Assembly: GCA_900095095.1 (NCBI GenBank) | Contig: FMBT01000309.1 | Span: 1 to 64,000, forward strand | Reading direction: 5' to 3' | From: Fragilariopsis cylindrus CCMP1102 | Taxonomy: Eukaryota; Bacillariophyta; Bacillariophyceae; Bacillariales; Bacillariaceae | Length of the DNA: 64,000 bases | In this document: positions 1 through 11,555 of the stretch, piece after piece | How positions within the stretch are numbered: position 1 is the first letter of the stretch | Layout: every line of letters starts with the position of its first letter | The notes under the pieces: model-generated | What the model saw: the letters and a program-made list of their open reading frames with translations, nothing else | Database searches by the model: none | What the model was told of the DNA's origin: nothing | Position numbers and translations under genes: made by a program

Positions 1-786
1 GAAACAAAACAAACAAAGAAATTTTTCTTAGTATGATACATATTCATACAACCCTGATAAATTATATGCATTAAAATATACTCAGTTAATTTCATTTAGC
101 TTACCATAAAATTCTGCACCACCGAATGATGCATCGAAAACTTATCACCAGCACCTATGTAGATCGGAGGAGCCGCATATCCCTCGGGGATTTCTTCTCC
201 TTCATCTCCAGTGTATTTCGACAGATCATCACTAGTTAATATTCGGTCTGCTAAAGAATTCAAATCATCTTCGGCAATCAAACGCACCTTTTACAGGATA
301 ATGCCTGTAGTAGGTGAATTTTTCAACCCATCCATCAAGTTCCTCTTTTTCTCCAAAGTTCAGATCTTTACAACCTTTCAAATCATCTAAATGTTCAGTC
401 TCAAAACTCATTTTTGCTAATGCTACACCGCATTCATGCCCTGCAAAGTTTTCATACGGACCATCTGGACCATAAAAACTTCTACCATCAGAAACATCAA
501 ATACTATACCATTAACAGAAAGATAAACCGGTTTCTCCTCTTTGGTCTTCTCGTCTTTCTTTCCGTCAAAGTATATGAGTTGCTTTTGTGTGAAATTCCT
601 GGGAGGATCGATTTCTTTCTCCTCCTCCTCCTCCTCTTCCACCTTCGTTGGCTCGTTCGAACTATTCATTACTTTATAACCAATCAATACTAGAAGTAAA
701 ATTAAAATATACTGTAAAGAAATAGAAATTAGTTTGTTTTGTTTTGTTTTGTTTTGTGTTTCGTTAGTTGACGAAAAACGCTTCAT
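1..786 (-). CDS. MAPR-type cytochrome b5-like heme-binding membrane protein, partial
   Basis: The protein begins at 786 and runs off the left edge. Residues about 19-41 form one hydrophobic anchor, followed by an acidic linker. A cytochrome b5-like fold of the membrane-associated progesterone receptor (MAPR) family follows: YLSVNGIVFDVS, RSFYGPDGPY, FAGHECGVALAKMSF and a WVEKF helix. MAPR proteins bind heme or sterols at the ER and support P450 enzymes. A second b5-type unit seems to start near residue 200 (PPIYIG, then DASFGGAEFYG), but only after two frame corrections: one surplus base near 283-290 and one missing base in the A run at 137-140. The two cancel, so the frame is restored. A good intron donor (GTAAGC on the minus strand, 99-104) follows the GAEFYG codons, so the rest lies in an exon outside the window. 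The family is clear; the two-domain layout is inferred. Confidence 0.72.
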
Positions 787-1407
787 TCAATTCATTCATC
801 ATCTGTCAATAGTCACTTACCCCCGAACTTCCGCGAAAACCAGTTAGATTATCGATCCACAGTGAAAGATCATTCAATAATCCGTTCACACTCATACTAC
901 TTCAACGAAATGTAGTTCGGATTTGTTTTTGTTACAAATCTTATTATCGGAGTGCGTTGTCTCGCTTTGTTGAGCTGTGCTCAGTAACTTACTACTTTCT
1001 TCGAAATAAGAAATCAAAAATCTTCCGGAAGCCTAAAAGGAAGAACTATACAAGTACCATTGCACGACACGTGCCGAATTTTGATTCTAATTCTATAATG
1101 TAGCTGGTTATAATAGTAGTGTATAAGTACATCATATTGAGCGAGCTAATCATTGTTGCATCTTAAAAGGAAAGCTTTATAGCTTCCCTTGGAATTAAAA
1201 ATTGGACAAAATCGCACCATGAAAATTAATAATTCATTGACTCCTACTACCTATTAAAATACTCTAGTTTGAAGTTTTTTCCATTATTATTACAGTTTTT
1301 TAGTGTATGTTTAGTCCTATCATTTACAGCATCACATTTATCCTACCATCAAATGTTCTATATATTATTTCTATGTACTATTACGACCGCTTTTCTCTAT
1401 ATTATCT
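787..1407. other. intergenic spacer
   Basis: This holds the 5' flank of the MAPR gene and the 3' flank of the sugar transporter, both on the minus strand. I see no coding exon, RNA gene or repeat. Confidence 0.5.
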
Positions 1408-2967
1408 TTATGTAAGTTCTCCTACTGGTGATACTTCTTGTCGCTGAAGTTCTTTAATTTCTAGTGCACCCCTATCACGGTCGGCAATAATTTTCTTCTC
1501 TGCGTCGAGAATAGAAATATCACCTGTGATTTCAGCAAAAAATACTGACATATCCTCCAAACTACGTCCTTTTGTCTCGGGTATATAAAAGAAAGCGAAT
1601 ATAAATACAACAACGGAGATCCCAGCCAGCATAAGAAAGAATGGTCCCCATCCCATGGCATTAGCAGTAGATAGAAACGTGGATGCCATGAGTGTAGCAA
1701 CAATTCTGTTGGAAACCGTAGCAACAGACATTGCCTTTGCTCGAATGCTAGTTGCAAAGATTTCAGACGGAACAAGCCATGCAACTGGTCCCATTCCAAT
1801 ACTAAAAAAAGAAAGGTACAGCGAAAGTCCAACGATCGCAAATGCACCGCTATCTTTATCTCCGATGAATGAGAAACTAGTCAAAATACAAGCTCCACAC
1901 ATCCCTATGCAACTGCAGTATAACAAAGATTTGCGTCCACAACGATCGACCAGTTTTGATCCAATAGCAACAAACACAAGTTTCAGTACTCCAAGAATCA
2001 TAAGAACACCGAGTTGCCCCTTTTCGGATTCGATACCGGACTGTTGAAGAACGTCCAGAAGATAGTACTGAATTGCGTCTATACCGACTGCCTGCTGACT
2101 TATAGCAACGCCTATACCGACTACAAGCATTCTTCTAATCGCTGGCGTAGGAAATAATATCATTCGCCATCCGACCGCATCTTCGGCAATCCTCTCCCTT
2201 TCCATTGCCTCCTTAATGTCTAGCGCAATAGGGTCTATATCAAAATCTTCAGGATAAATCATTCTCAGAATGACTTTAGCTTCTTCATCTCGACCTTTAC
2301 TTACTAGCCATCTTGGCGACTCAGCCATTACAAATTGAGCAACGACGATAAGTACAACAGGAAGTATACATCCCATCAAAAACATCAGTCTCCATTCAAG
2401 TTTATCATCAACGTCGTAAAATACAATACCCGAAAGAAATCCCAGCACAATACCAACATTAATCGCTAACTCAGACCAGGTGACTAATTCTCCACGATGT
2501 GCAGCTGGTGTCATCTCAGATATGTACAATGGGTCGATCGCTAATCCAAACCCGACTCCAATCCCAAGAAAGAACCGTCCCACCATTAATACAGCAAATG
2601 AACTAGCAGCAGACATTATTGATAGCCCCACGATGAAGGTAAGAGCAGCCACTTGAAAGGATCGTCGACGACCGTATGCATCACAAATCCAATGCGATGT
2701 CATACTGCCAAAAATGGACCAGAAGTTGAGCGAGCCCACAAATAATTGCCGTTGCGTATCAGTCAATCCAAGGTCACGTTGGATGAGACCTCCCGCGTGA
2801 GTGCTAACACCGATGTCATATCCCAGGTTGCAGGAATTGAGTGCTGCACAAAGAGCAAAAATAACAGTGGATTTCGTAACCCTCACAGATTGTTTATTGA
2901 AGTCCCCATGATGCTCACCCTCATGTGTGTGATAAGTGCACCTTTCGTTGTTCGTCGGCGTCGACAT
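1408..2967 (-). CDS. Sugar/polyol transporter, major facilitator superfamily
   Basis: Intact 519-residue protein, the usual length for the sugar porter family (SLC2, plant polyol/inositol type). These are 12-helix H+ symporters or uniporters of the plasma membrane or an internal membrane. Family signatures are in order: GRRRS in loop 2-3, the VGRFFLGIGVGFG helix, ESPRWLVSKGR after helix 6, QQAVGIDAIQYY in helix 7, DRCGRKSLL in loop 8-9, GPVAWLVPSEIF in helix 10 and PETKGRSLEDM at the C-terminus. Helix 7 has Asp where most family members have Asn (usual pattern QQ..G.NA..YY). The ATG at 2965-2967 is chosen because the upstream in-frame codons are non-ATG. The N-terminus is His-rich and hydrophilic. 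The substrate cannot be assigned. No introns are needed. Confidence 0.9.
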   Translation of the reverse strand: MSTPTNNERCTYHTHEGEHHGDFNKQSVRVTKSTVIFALCAALNSCNLGYDIGVSTHAGGLIQRDLGLTDTQRQLFVGSLNFWSIFGSMTSHWICDAYGRRRSFQVAALTFIVGLSIMSAASSFAVLMVGRFFLGIGVGFGLAIDPLYISEMTPAAHRGELVTWSELAINVGIVLGFLSGIVFYDVDDKLEWRLMFLMGCILPVVLIVVAQFVMAESPRWLVSKGRDEEAKVILRMIYPEDFDIDPIALDIKEAMERERIAEDAVGWRMILFPTPAIRRMLVVGIGVAISQQAVGIDAIQYYLLDVLQQSGIESEKGQLGVLMILGVLKLVFVAIGSKLVDRCGRKSLLYCSCIGMCGACILTSFSFIGDKDSGAFAIVGLSLYLSFFSIGMGPVAWLVPSEIFATSIRAKAMSVATVSNRIVATLMASTFLSTANAMGWGPFFLMLAGISVVVFIFAFFYIPETKGRSLEDMSVFFAEITGDISILDAEKKIIADRDRGALEIKELQRQEVSPVGELT

Positions 2968-3640
2968 TTGCAAACTTTACAAGACTTTTGGTTATTTGTT
3001 TTGTTTGGTTTGGTTTGGCTTGTTTTGGTTATTATTTTAATGACCTGTTGATGCGACGGGAACTGTACTACTGTAGGAGTAAGTTATTAGGTAAACTAAG
3101 TGTTACTATGACATTGACATGCAATGAAAATCTTGTGTTGAAAAGTTGCACAGGAAAGTGATAAAGGCGGAAAGCGAAACAATGCCGATGTTCAATGCTG
3201 TCAAGCGACGAATCAATCAATCAATCAAAAAGAAGGCTTTGAAGAAAGGTTTTGCGATCAAAATGTAATTAACAGTCTCAATATCAAATAAGCCGCAGAA
3301 TTAGTCGAGAGTCCAAACCCGCACTACTATATTTTCGCTATGAAGACAGAAAATTACAATCATTATTTCATACTTTCAGTACGATTAGTAATAGGTAATA
3401 AGGTAATAGATAGTACAGTAATAAGTTAGATATATAATACTAGCAAGAACGACATTAACCTTCACAAAAATAACATGAATGAGAGTATTTGATGGAGCAA
3501 AAAGAGTTCAAACAGCTGCATTGTTTCTTATATTATATCACATTAATTTGTGTCATATTAAATTGTTGGAACCATGTCAGACAGAATATGGTGGTATAAT
3601 TGTTGTTGCAGTATATCGTAATACTGTTGTGAACCAACAT

Positions 3641-3676
3641 CATCGCATCATCATCATCATCATCATCATCATCATA
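3641..3676. repeat. (CAT)n microsatellite
   Basis: About eleven CAT/ATC triplets in a row, with one interruption (CGC) near the start, in a non-coding spacer. Confidence 0.85.
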
Positions 3677-3796
3677 CAATACAATACCACATACTTTACT
3701 GTAGTACTACATGATAATGTTTTGAAGTCAACAATGATCCCTTTCATATTGCTTTAAATCAATACCCTACCTACGTTGTTACAGTTTAACCTTTTG

Positions 3797-3830
3797 CCAT
3801 CCATCCATCCATCCATCCATCCATCTATCC

Positions 3831-3861
<31 letters not shown>

Positions 3862-3862
3862 A
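3797..3862. repeat. (CCAT)n-(CTAT)n compound microsatellite
   Basis: Tetranucleotide run that changes from CCAT to CTAT units halfway, about sixteen units in total. No gene covers it. Confidence 0.88.
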
Positions 3863-4601
3863 TCATTGAGATTGATAGCAATTTTGTGTAAAGTACCATC
3901 CTGCTCTACAGAATATATAATACGATATTTGTTGTTGCTTTGATAAAATACTCACGTCACTAGATAGATACACTGCACGCTGGCTGGCTAGTATGCTGCT
4001 AATCAGTATTATTACTATAATAATAAGCTCTACTACATCGCCGGTAACGCATCACCACATCCCCCACCATCAGAGTAGAACACGATTTCTATCTCCCCCA
4101 ACAACCCACCACCAACAGATATCAATGCAGTCACCATACCATACCATACCACCTACCAAACAAATCATGGAAGATCTCAATTCTCAATTAAAGTTTAGAG
4201 AGGAAAACAAACAAAAAAGTAGAACGGAGGAGAGGAGGGTGCTCTGGCCTTGACCAAAGCGAAGAGCACTAAAAGTTTTTAAAGAGTATGCGGGCGCGCG
4301 TGAAAATATGCTAGCAATGTTGCTTAAGTAATATTTGTGGCGCGCTGTGACATCATTCATGTGTCAGAGGAGCGAAGATTCCTATGTTAGTACTGCAAAA
4401 AGGTAGGACCTACTGTACGTACAATGCATCTAACTAAGCCAAGTCGAAGTTGGTGAGAAGAACGTGTACAGCCAATATCAGGACACAAATAAATGCTAAC
4501 AACATCCTGTAATGCATATACTTTTCAACAATGCAATAAACAACTACAGTACTAGTATTATTTACAAGTAAGAAAGCAAGAACAAAAGGAAAAGGAAAAG
4601 G

Positions 4602-7600
4602 ATGGAGAAAGTAACGACATCCTTACCCGCTACTCCTGATATACGGTGACAGAGGGTGGAACAGCCGCCCCCCGGGAACAACACCAACAACACGCAACTA
4701 CTGGAACCGAAGAAGAAAACACATCATCTACTCAGACGATGGTGGTCCAACAAATGAATATCACAATACTAACCCTGGCAGCAGCAATAACAATAATAAC
4801 AATAACAATACCATCGGCGATGGAAGCGGCCTCGGTCGAGATTACAAGGGACCTATTAACAACAACAGCAGCAGCATTGACAACAACAACAACAACAACA
4901 AAAATAATGATTCTCTATCTTCTGATCCGATACGTGTTGCTGCAACAGCAGGATCAGAACAGCATCATCATGATAATAATAATAATAATAATAATAATAA
5001 TGGCGTTGTTGTTGACACGAACATGAATACTGCGGTAGCTCAAGCTGCTCAAGCTACCGATGCTCAAACAAGGCCTCGATCATTATCGGTAAATAGTTTA
5101 GGTAGTTTTTCGATGGGCGGGGACGATAACGAGGATGGTTCCGATTTAGGCGGAGATTTAGTAGGCGCTGCTAATAATACTAATACCAATACTGATACGA
5201 CCGGTAACATAATCAGAATAAGAGTCAGAATCAGAATAATCAAGATATTATTGGAGTAGTCAGCAACAATGAATTACAATTGCAACAAGCCCAACGAAAA
5301 TCCGACAATGATACTATTGCCAGTGCCAGTGCCAGCCAGTGCCACTAATAATAACAATAATAATAATAATATAATGGGAATAGTTATTATATCAGTGAAA
5401 ATAATACTTCTAATGATAATATAATGATGATAATAATATTGGTCACCAACAACAAAAAATGGAGATTTCTGAAATAAACTCAGATGGACAGGTTCATCAA
5501 CAAGAAGTGGTTGCTGCTGCAACTAAAAATCATCACAATCAGAATCATCACGAAGATGAAGAAGAACAAAACCAATTAAAAGACGTATCTCCATCTCCAA
5601 ATAATTATCTCCTATCAAACGGCAGTAGCAATGACACAACAATAACAACAGTGCAACATGTCAATGATAACAAAATCAATACTAACAATAATAACAATAA
5701 CAATAACAATACGAATGATAATACCCAATTGCATCAAATAGAATCAAGTCTTCGATCCGTTGACAAGATGCAATATGAACAGCAACAGCAATCGAAAGAA
5801 GAAACACGGGAGTTGGTAAGTTCTCAACGTGCTGCAACCGCTACAGCGACCCAACAATCACAATCATATTCACAATCATATTCACAATCACAGGAAGAAC
5901 AGCAAAAACAAAAGCAGCAGCAGGAAATTAATAATGATAATAATTAATAATAATAATAATGATAATAATGATGTAATTGAATTACTAGACGACGATGAAG
6001 GGGATACAGACGAACAGTAATAGACAATCTACAACACGTTTCGTCATCATCTGCTACTACAGGTATTGCTGGGGTTAAACGTTTGCGTCCACCAGAAACG
6101 AACAACAGCACGACGACAATCGCACCAGGATCTACCCTGCATAGTTATCAGCAACATTCTCAACAACAAAATAATTACAATCATGGGCGTAATCATCAAC
6201 ATCAATCTGCACATCATCAACATCAACTGCAACAACAACAACAAAAGAAACAATTTAGACCAAATAAAGTATATGAACCTCGGTATATAAACTACCCACA
6301 AACACATACACCAACATGGGATCATCCGTTACCACCAATGCCTCGTCGTAGTGCTCAAAATTCCAACAGAGGAGGATCAACCAGTCAAATGAAGCATTTT
6401 GAATTGTCACTATTGAATTTATCTGAATTTACTATCACTGGCCTACCTGTTACAATGGATGGTAGACCATCATCGGTATTAGGATTTCGTAAAATTATTA
6501 AGGAGGTATCTCGTGGTCATGGTAAAGCTATATTTGAACGTGATGATGCCGCCAAGGCAGCATTACAGAATAATAATAATAATAATAATAATAGTAGATA
6601 TCCTTCTTATATGGATAATAACGAGAACGACGAAAACAATTCTAGTGTAAATTGGGATGGAGGTAAATGGAGAATACCATTGGTACGTTTTTGTTAGACA
6701 AAATTACATACATATGATTTGTATGATTTACTTCCTTGGATGGGACTCTGATCTCATTCTGATTTTGATTCTTTTTGTATTTGTTTCTTGACAGGGGGCA
6801 TATCGTGCGTTTTATTCCTATATGAGAAACGACAACTTGTGCAAGGTTAGAGGTATACCAGAGGAACAATTAAAAATCGCATCTCTTGGTAAGGCTAGGA
6901 TGGAAAAAGGATTCCCATCCGCCAACAAAATTTTATCGTTTGGTGTACCAAAAGGTTTAGCAACAGCCCTAGCTCCGTTTCAACGTGGAGGAGTTGACTT
7001 TGTTGTCGAAAAAGAAGGACGGGCGCTTCTTGCAGATGGTACGTCTAGTAGATCACAATGAATAATAAAATACAATATGTATGCATAATCTGTCGTTATG
7101 TGTGTGTGTGTGTGTGGATGGGTGTTGTCATGATCGAAAAAATCCGATTGCTTTGTATCGTCTATGATATATTTCACCTGGTAAAATCGCATCGAACTTT
7201 TCTCTTACTGTCTTTTTATTGCCGTATATTTATATTCCTATAGATATGGGTCTCGGGAAAACTATTCAATCGATAGCGAGTATGAGTGTCTACCACGACG
7301 AATGGCCACTCTTGATTTTGACGCCCTCCAGTGCGAGATATCATTGGGAATGTGAATTCCAGCAATGGTTGGGCTTAGATAGTACGGTCAATAATAAAAA
7401 AGAGGGTGATCAAAAACTAGACATCGGTGCTACTGATGAGGGGAAAGAGGATCCGTGCGAAGAAGAAATTAGTATAGAAAACATTAAGAATCCAATGCGA
7501 TTACTCCAGGACTCTGAGATTCATGTTGTAGTAACCGGTAAAGCAAAGTTATTTCCAAATAAAAATACGCGGATCGTTATTTGCTCCTACGGTTTGGCAA

Positions 7601-9928
7601 CTTCTCTGGTAGAATCTGGTAAGATATATGCAGGTCTATTCAAATGTGCAATTGTGGATGAAAGGTAAGTATTTAAAGTACGACAAGTTACTGTGTGACC
7701 ATATTATATATATATATATATACATACATATAATTTGATGATTTACCAACTTCTTTTTTACTTTCGAATTCCGAATAGCCATATGCTGAAGAACATAAAA
7801 ACAAAGAGAACTAGCAAGTTAGTTCCAATACTTCATGCTACAAACAGATGTCTTTTGCTTTCGGGAACCCCTGCCCTCGCTCGTCCAACGGAACTTTGGC
7901 CGCAATTAAAGATCCTAAGTACAGAACGTGACGGATGGTGGGACGATGAAGGTGAATTTGTTAGAAAGTATGTACAGAGAACGTCAGCCATTCGTCGAGC
8001 TGAGTTACACACCATGTTAACTGGAACGGTAATGATTCGTCGAATGAAGCACAATATTCTTAAGTCTCTTCCAAGCAAAAGAAGGGAAAAAGCAATTGTA
8101 GATGTTGTGACCGATAGCATGCGTGGAGAATTTCATAGATGTTTGAAACTATTGAGGGAGGGAAAAGGCGTCTTGGCCAAAATCGCAAAGAAACAAGAAA
8201 TTGCGGATGTGGCTCCTCCTATAGAAGCGGGAATATTGGCCTCTGAGGCACTGAAGGCGGAGTACAATGAAAGATACAGAGAAAAATTATATAGCTTGAG
8301 CAATGGGGTGCTGACTTCACAAGTATTGAATGACGAGGAAAAGAAGGACACAATGGAAATAGCTAGCAATCAGGCAAAAGAAGAAGTGGATGTTTGGTAT
8401 AAAGAGCGTGTTCGCGAGCTGCAAAATGGACTTCAGGAGCCTGAAGAAGAAGAAGAAGAATTGGATCGAAAGACCATTCTCAATCGAATGTATTCCTTAA
8501 CCGCAAAGGCAAAAATTCCAATGATTGCTGAATGTGTTGAAAAATGGCTAGCTGATCCGACGAAAGGGAAGCTATGCATCTTCGCACATCATATTTTTGT
8601 TCTCGACGAAATTGTCAAACTTGCCGGTCTATCTAATAGACAGGGAAGTAGCAAACGTTTTATCCGAATCGACGGCTCTACTGCTCCAAAAGAACGTCAA
8701 GCTCAGATCAAAGCTTTTCAAACTGATCCTACTATTCGTGTGGCTGTCTTGGGAATAACGGCGGCAGGAGTTGCTGTTACACTGACTGCATCATCAACTG
8801 TTTGGTTTACAGAACTCTTCTGGACTCCAGCCTTGATGATCCAAGCTGAAGGTAAGTTATGTCACAAAGAGAAATAACTACAAAAATATGCACTATCAGA
8901 ACTCATGCTCACCATTTGATCTTTATCTAGATCGCTGTCACCGTATTGGTCAGAACGCTGTTGTAAAATGCCTCTACTTTGTTGCTACTGGGACTCTCGA
9001 TGTCTTACTATGGGATTTACTCGAGAAGAAGTTTCGTGATCTTGGTGAATTTGTTGAAGGAAAAGAGAAGATGAATATCGTAGTCCACCATACGTATAAA
9101 TCTATCAAGGAAGTCGAATCCATATTTACCAGATCCGATGACGATGATGATGACGACGACGAAAAGCTGGGCGATAACGAAACTGCAGCGGAAGATGATC
9201 TTATCAAGCTGGAAAATGATCTACAGGACGATATTGTACAGCTCGCAAACGAAGAGATGGTTATGATCTCTACCTCTCAGGACGGAGAAGATGAAGATGG
9301 TCCAGACAACGGAATTATCGGAATACCTGCACATACGAAGAATCTTGCTCAAGCGAAGCCTGTTGCTGGGCAGACCGAGGATGAAGCGATTTGTCTTTCC
9401 GATGACGATGATGACGACGAGACATCATCGAATCACAAAGAAGGCACAAAGGCTTCTTCGTCAGCCGCAACAGCAGCAGCAGTAACAAAGGAGAATAATG
9501 CTTACATTAACTACAACATCATGACGAGAAAGTTAAACAATGTTCGCTACTATAGTCAATATTTTGAGGGCGCATCATTCGGAATAAAGCTTCTAATGGT
9601 GAATAATCGACTGGTCGTCGCAAACGAAGAGCGTATACATACCAAACCTGCTCTCGGAGATGTGCTGATAGCGGTAAATGGTCAGAGACTACCATTGAAT
9701 TGTCCGCTGGATAATGCGTGTCAGTACATGAAAGGCTTTTTAAATAAAGGTATCGTGGAGCTGACATTTTTAGAGGATGAAGGGTTTAAAAACTATTGCG
9801 TAAGTCCAATCATAAAGGCGAGTAAACAGCTTCAGGTAGACAGTGATATTATGAATAGTAAGAAACTTCGAAATGATCCACCAACAAGTAGTGGAGGAGT
9901 AATTGAAATCCTTGACGATGACGATTAG
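4602..9928 (+). CDS. SMARCAL1/ZRANB3-like SNF2 annealing helicase with C-terminal PDZ-like domain
   Basis: About 1,600 residues from exons 4602-6682, 6795-7038, 7244-7664, 7779-8851 and 8931-9928, all with GT-AG borders and matching phases. Residues about 1-690 are Asn/Gln/His-rich; the ATPase core follows. Motif I is DMGLGKT (split by intron 2), motif II VDESH (split by intron 3), motif III LLLSGTP and motif VI DRCHRIGQ (split by intron 4). The VDESHMLKN context and the segment just before the ATPase (NWDGGKWRIPL...YMRN, resembling HARP) fit the SMARCAL1/ZRANB3 branch, nuclear enzymes that reanneal DNA at stalled forks. Residues about 1485-1556 resemble a PDZ domain (GDVLIAVNGQRL), and the protein ends in a SUMO-interaction-like VIEILDDDD. 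Exon 1 needs about eight frame corrections (near 4640, 4735, 5208, 5333, 5372, 5423, 5946 and 6017), so the N-terminus and start are uncertain. Exons 2-5 are clean. Confidence 0.82.
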
Positions 9929-10233
9929 AGTGCGGAATAATACTATAAAACAATGAATTAAGGTAAAATATGAATTATATATACAGCATTGTACTAGAAA
10001 TAAACCATAATCATACATTATAATACAATGTTGAATTAGTAACGTGTTTTACCAATACATTTTTTTTAATTGGACTAGAAGAAGACAGTTCATAGACTTA
10101 TCATACCGGTAGGCTTTCTTAGTTCGTCTACTGCCATAACAATAATGATATATTATTTTTATCTGGTTGGAACTATAATAAAATCCCGATCGCATTCACT
10201 CGAAGTTAAGGCATTTTTGAAATTGATAATAGT
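9929..10233. other. convergent 3' spacer
   Basis: AT-rich region between the ends of the SNF2 gene (plus) and ABT1 (minus). It holds 3' UTRs; I see nothing else. Confidence 0.45.
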
Positions 10234-11209
10234 CTATAACAAACCCCCTAAAACAGCAAGTTTTGCTGGTTTGTCCGAAGAACCGTTCATTGGGTTTGTT
10301 TGATGATGCTTATACCGTTTCTTCTCCCTTCCTTTCTTTTTGTCTTGTCCGTAGACAACGGTGGACTCGTTATCACCTCGTGTTCTCTTCCGATCTTCAA
10401 TTTGATCGAGTTTTTTACCAGTCTCTACCATTTCAACATAAGCAGCATTCTCACGACGAGCCTGCATCATTCCGACCCTTAGTTTTTGCTCTCTAACTCG
10501 TCGTTCGTATGCAACCTTTTCTGTCAAATGCGACCACTTGAACTTACACAAATATCTGAGGTTCCATAACACACCTTTATTATCGAATAAGATTGTATAG
10601 ATTATCGAATAATAGTTAGTAAAACTCAATTTTATGAAACATGACAATTAATTTTAGCACAACATCAATATCAACATTTTGTTCATTTTTGTCCACTACT
10701 TTAAGGACTACTTTTAGGGATTACTTACCACAATGAGGATTACGTTTGTGAACGGAAATTGGTGTTGTGTTGAGTGATAGGGCAACATGCTTTGCCTTAC
10801 GCTTGCTAGCAAATTCTACCCAACCTTCTATATATCGCTTCCCACCAGAATTTCCAAATTCTTGTCGTCTTCTTTTTCGTTTACTTGCATCTTCTTCTAC
10901 AAGAAAAACTCTCGTTACTTCACCAAAATCCGATAGAAGAGACTTGATCTTCGTTGGAGTCATTCTTGGAGGTACACGAGCAATATAAACAACACCACGC
11001 TTCTTTAGTTTTTTATTAAAATTTTCAGTCTCTGTCATTGACAGTTTGTGAATTTTTCTTGGCTTTTTTATCGTTTCCGTTTTTTCTTCAGTCTCATCTT
11101 CCTCCTCCTCTTCTTCTTCCGGTTCCGAATCAGATCCGTCTACATCAACATCGACATCATCGATGCTAGCGCTATCAACATTTTTCAAATCGTCGTCGTC
11201 GTCATTCAT
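10234..11209 (-). CDS. ABT1: Pre-rRNA processing factor, ABT1/ESF2 family
   Basis: Two exons, 11209-10729 and 10574-10234, joined across a 154-nt GT-AG intron with matching phase, give 273 residues. Order: an acidic N-terminus rich in Asp/Glu (1-60), a basic patch, an RRM-like domain ([14 protein letters not shown] as RNP2, then [21 protein letters not shown] as RNP1), and after the intron the family hallmark [23 protein letters not shown] basic, helical tail closes it. ESF2/ABT1 works in the nucleolar small-subunit processome and stimulates the helicase Dbp8 during early 18S rRNA cleavages. The ATG at 11209 is preferred because homologues start just before the acidic run; the upstream in-frame extension is unrelated. 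It is divergent from SepSecS with about 350 bp between starts. Confidence 0.9.
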
Positions 11210-11555
11210 GATGGGATAAATGTAGTTTAATTGTATACTTTCAAAGCTCTTCAGTCTGAAATGAAAATAATAATTATGATGAGTACGAAGTTCGAAGAAG
11301 TAGTTTATCGGAGTGAATTCTGTGGAAAATTTCGAAACAAGAATAAAATCAAGGGTAGTAAAGCTCATCGTCCAGTCCCGCCGGGATATTTTCAGTCACG
11401 TTGGCATGCACTTTGAATAATCTAGTCCGACAGTAACGTTAATACACACTTACGACAATGTACAACTTTCCCAACCAAGATTTAGACAATACTAGATAGA
11501 TATACATAGCTCTCTATAGACCACATTCGAACATACCGGTTAGCGATTAGCGACC
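11210..11555. promoter_or_regulatory. shared divergent promoter region of ABT1 and SepSecS
   Basis: About 345 bp separate the start codons of two divergent genes, so both promoters and 5' UTRs must lie here. I could not pick out a convincing TATA box or other element. Confidence 0.4.

Larger units (their letters stand above)
2968..4601. other. intergenic spacer, divergent promoters and microsatellites
   Basis: 1.6 kb between the divergent sugar transporter (minus) and SNF2 gene (plus). Open stretches at 3479-3757 and 3993-4253 have simple-repeat composition and no family resemblance, so I do not call them genes. Two microsatellites are listed separately. Confidence 0.5.

Noticed and set aside
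284-296. A 7-nt intron (GT...AG) to explain the MAPR frame change
   Set aside because: No eukaryotic spliceosomal intron is that short; a one-base surplus is simpler, and the frame is restored by a one-base loss downstream.
3479-4253. Plus-strand open frames upstream of the SNF2 gene as a gene or first exons
   Set aside because: Composition follows CAT, CCAT and Thr/His/Ser simple repeats; no good splice link to the SNF2 frame could be shown.
4637-6020. Several small introns to explain the broken frame of SNF2 exon 1
   Set aside because: No GT-AG pairs restore the frame without deleting continuous Asn/Gln-rich coding sequence; one- or two-base shifts do, and they sum to a multiple of three.
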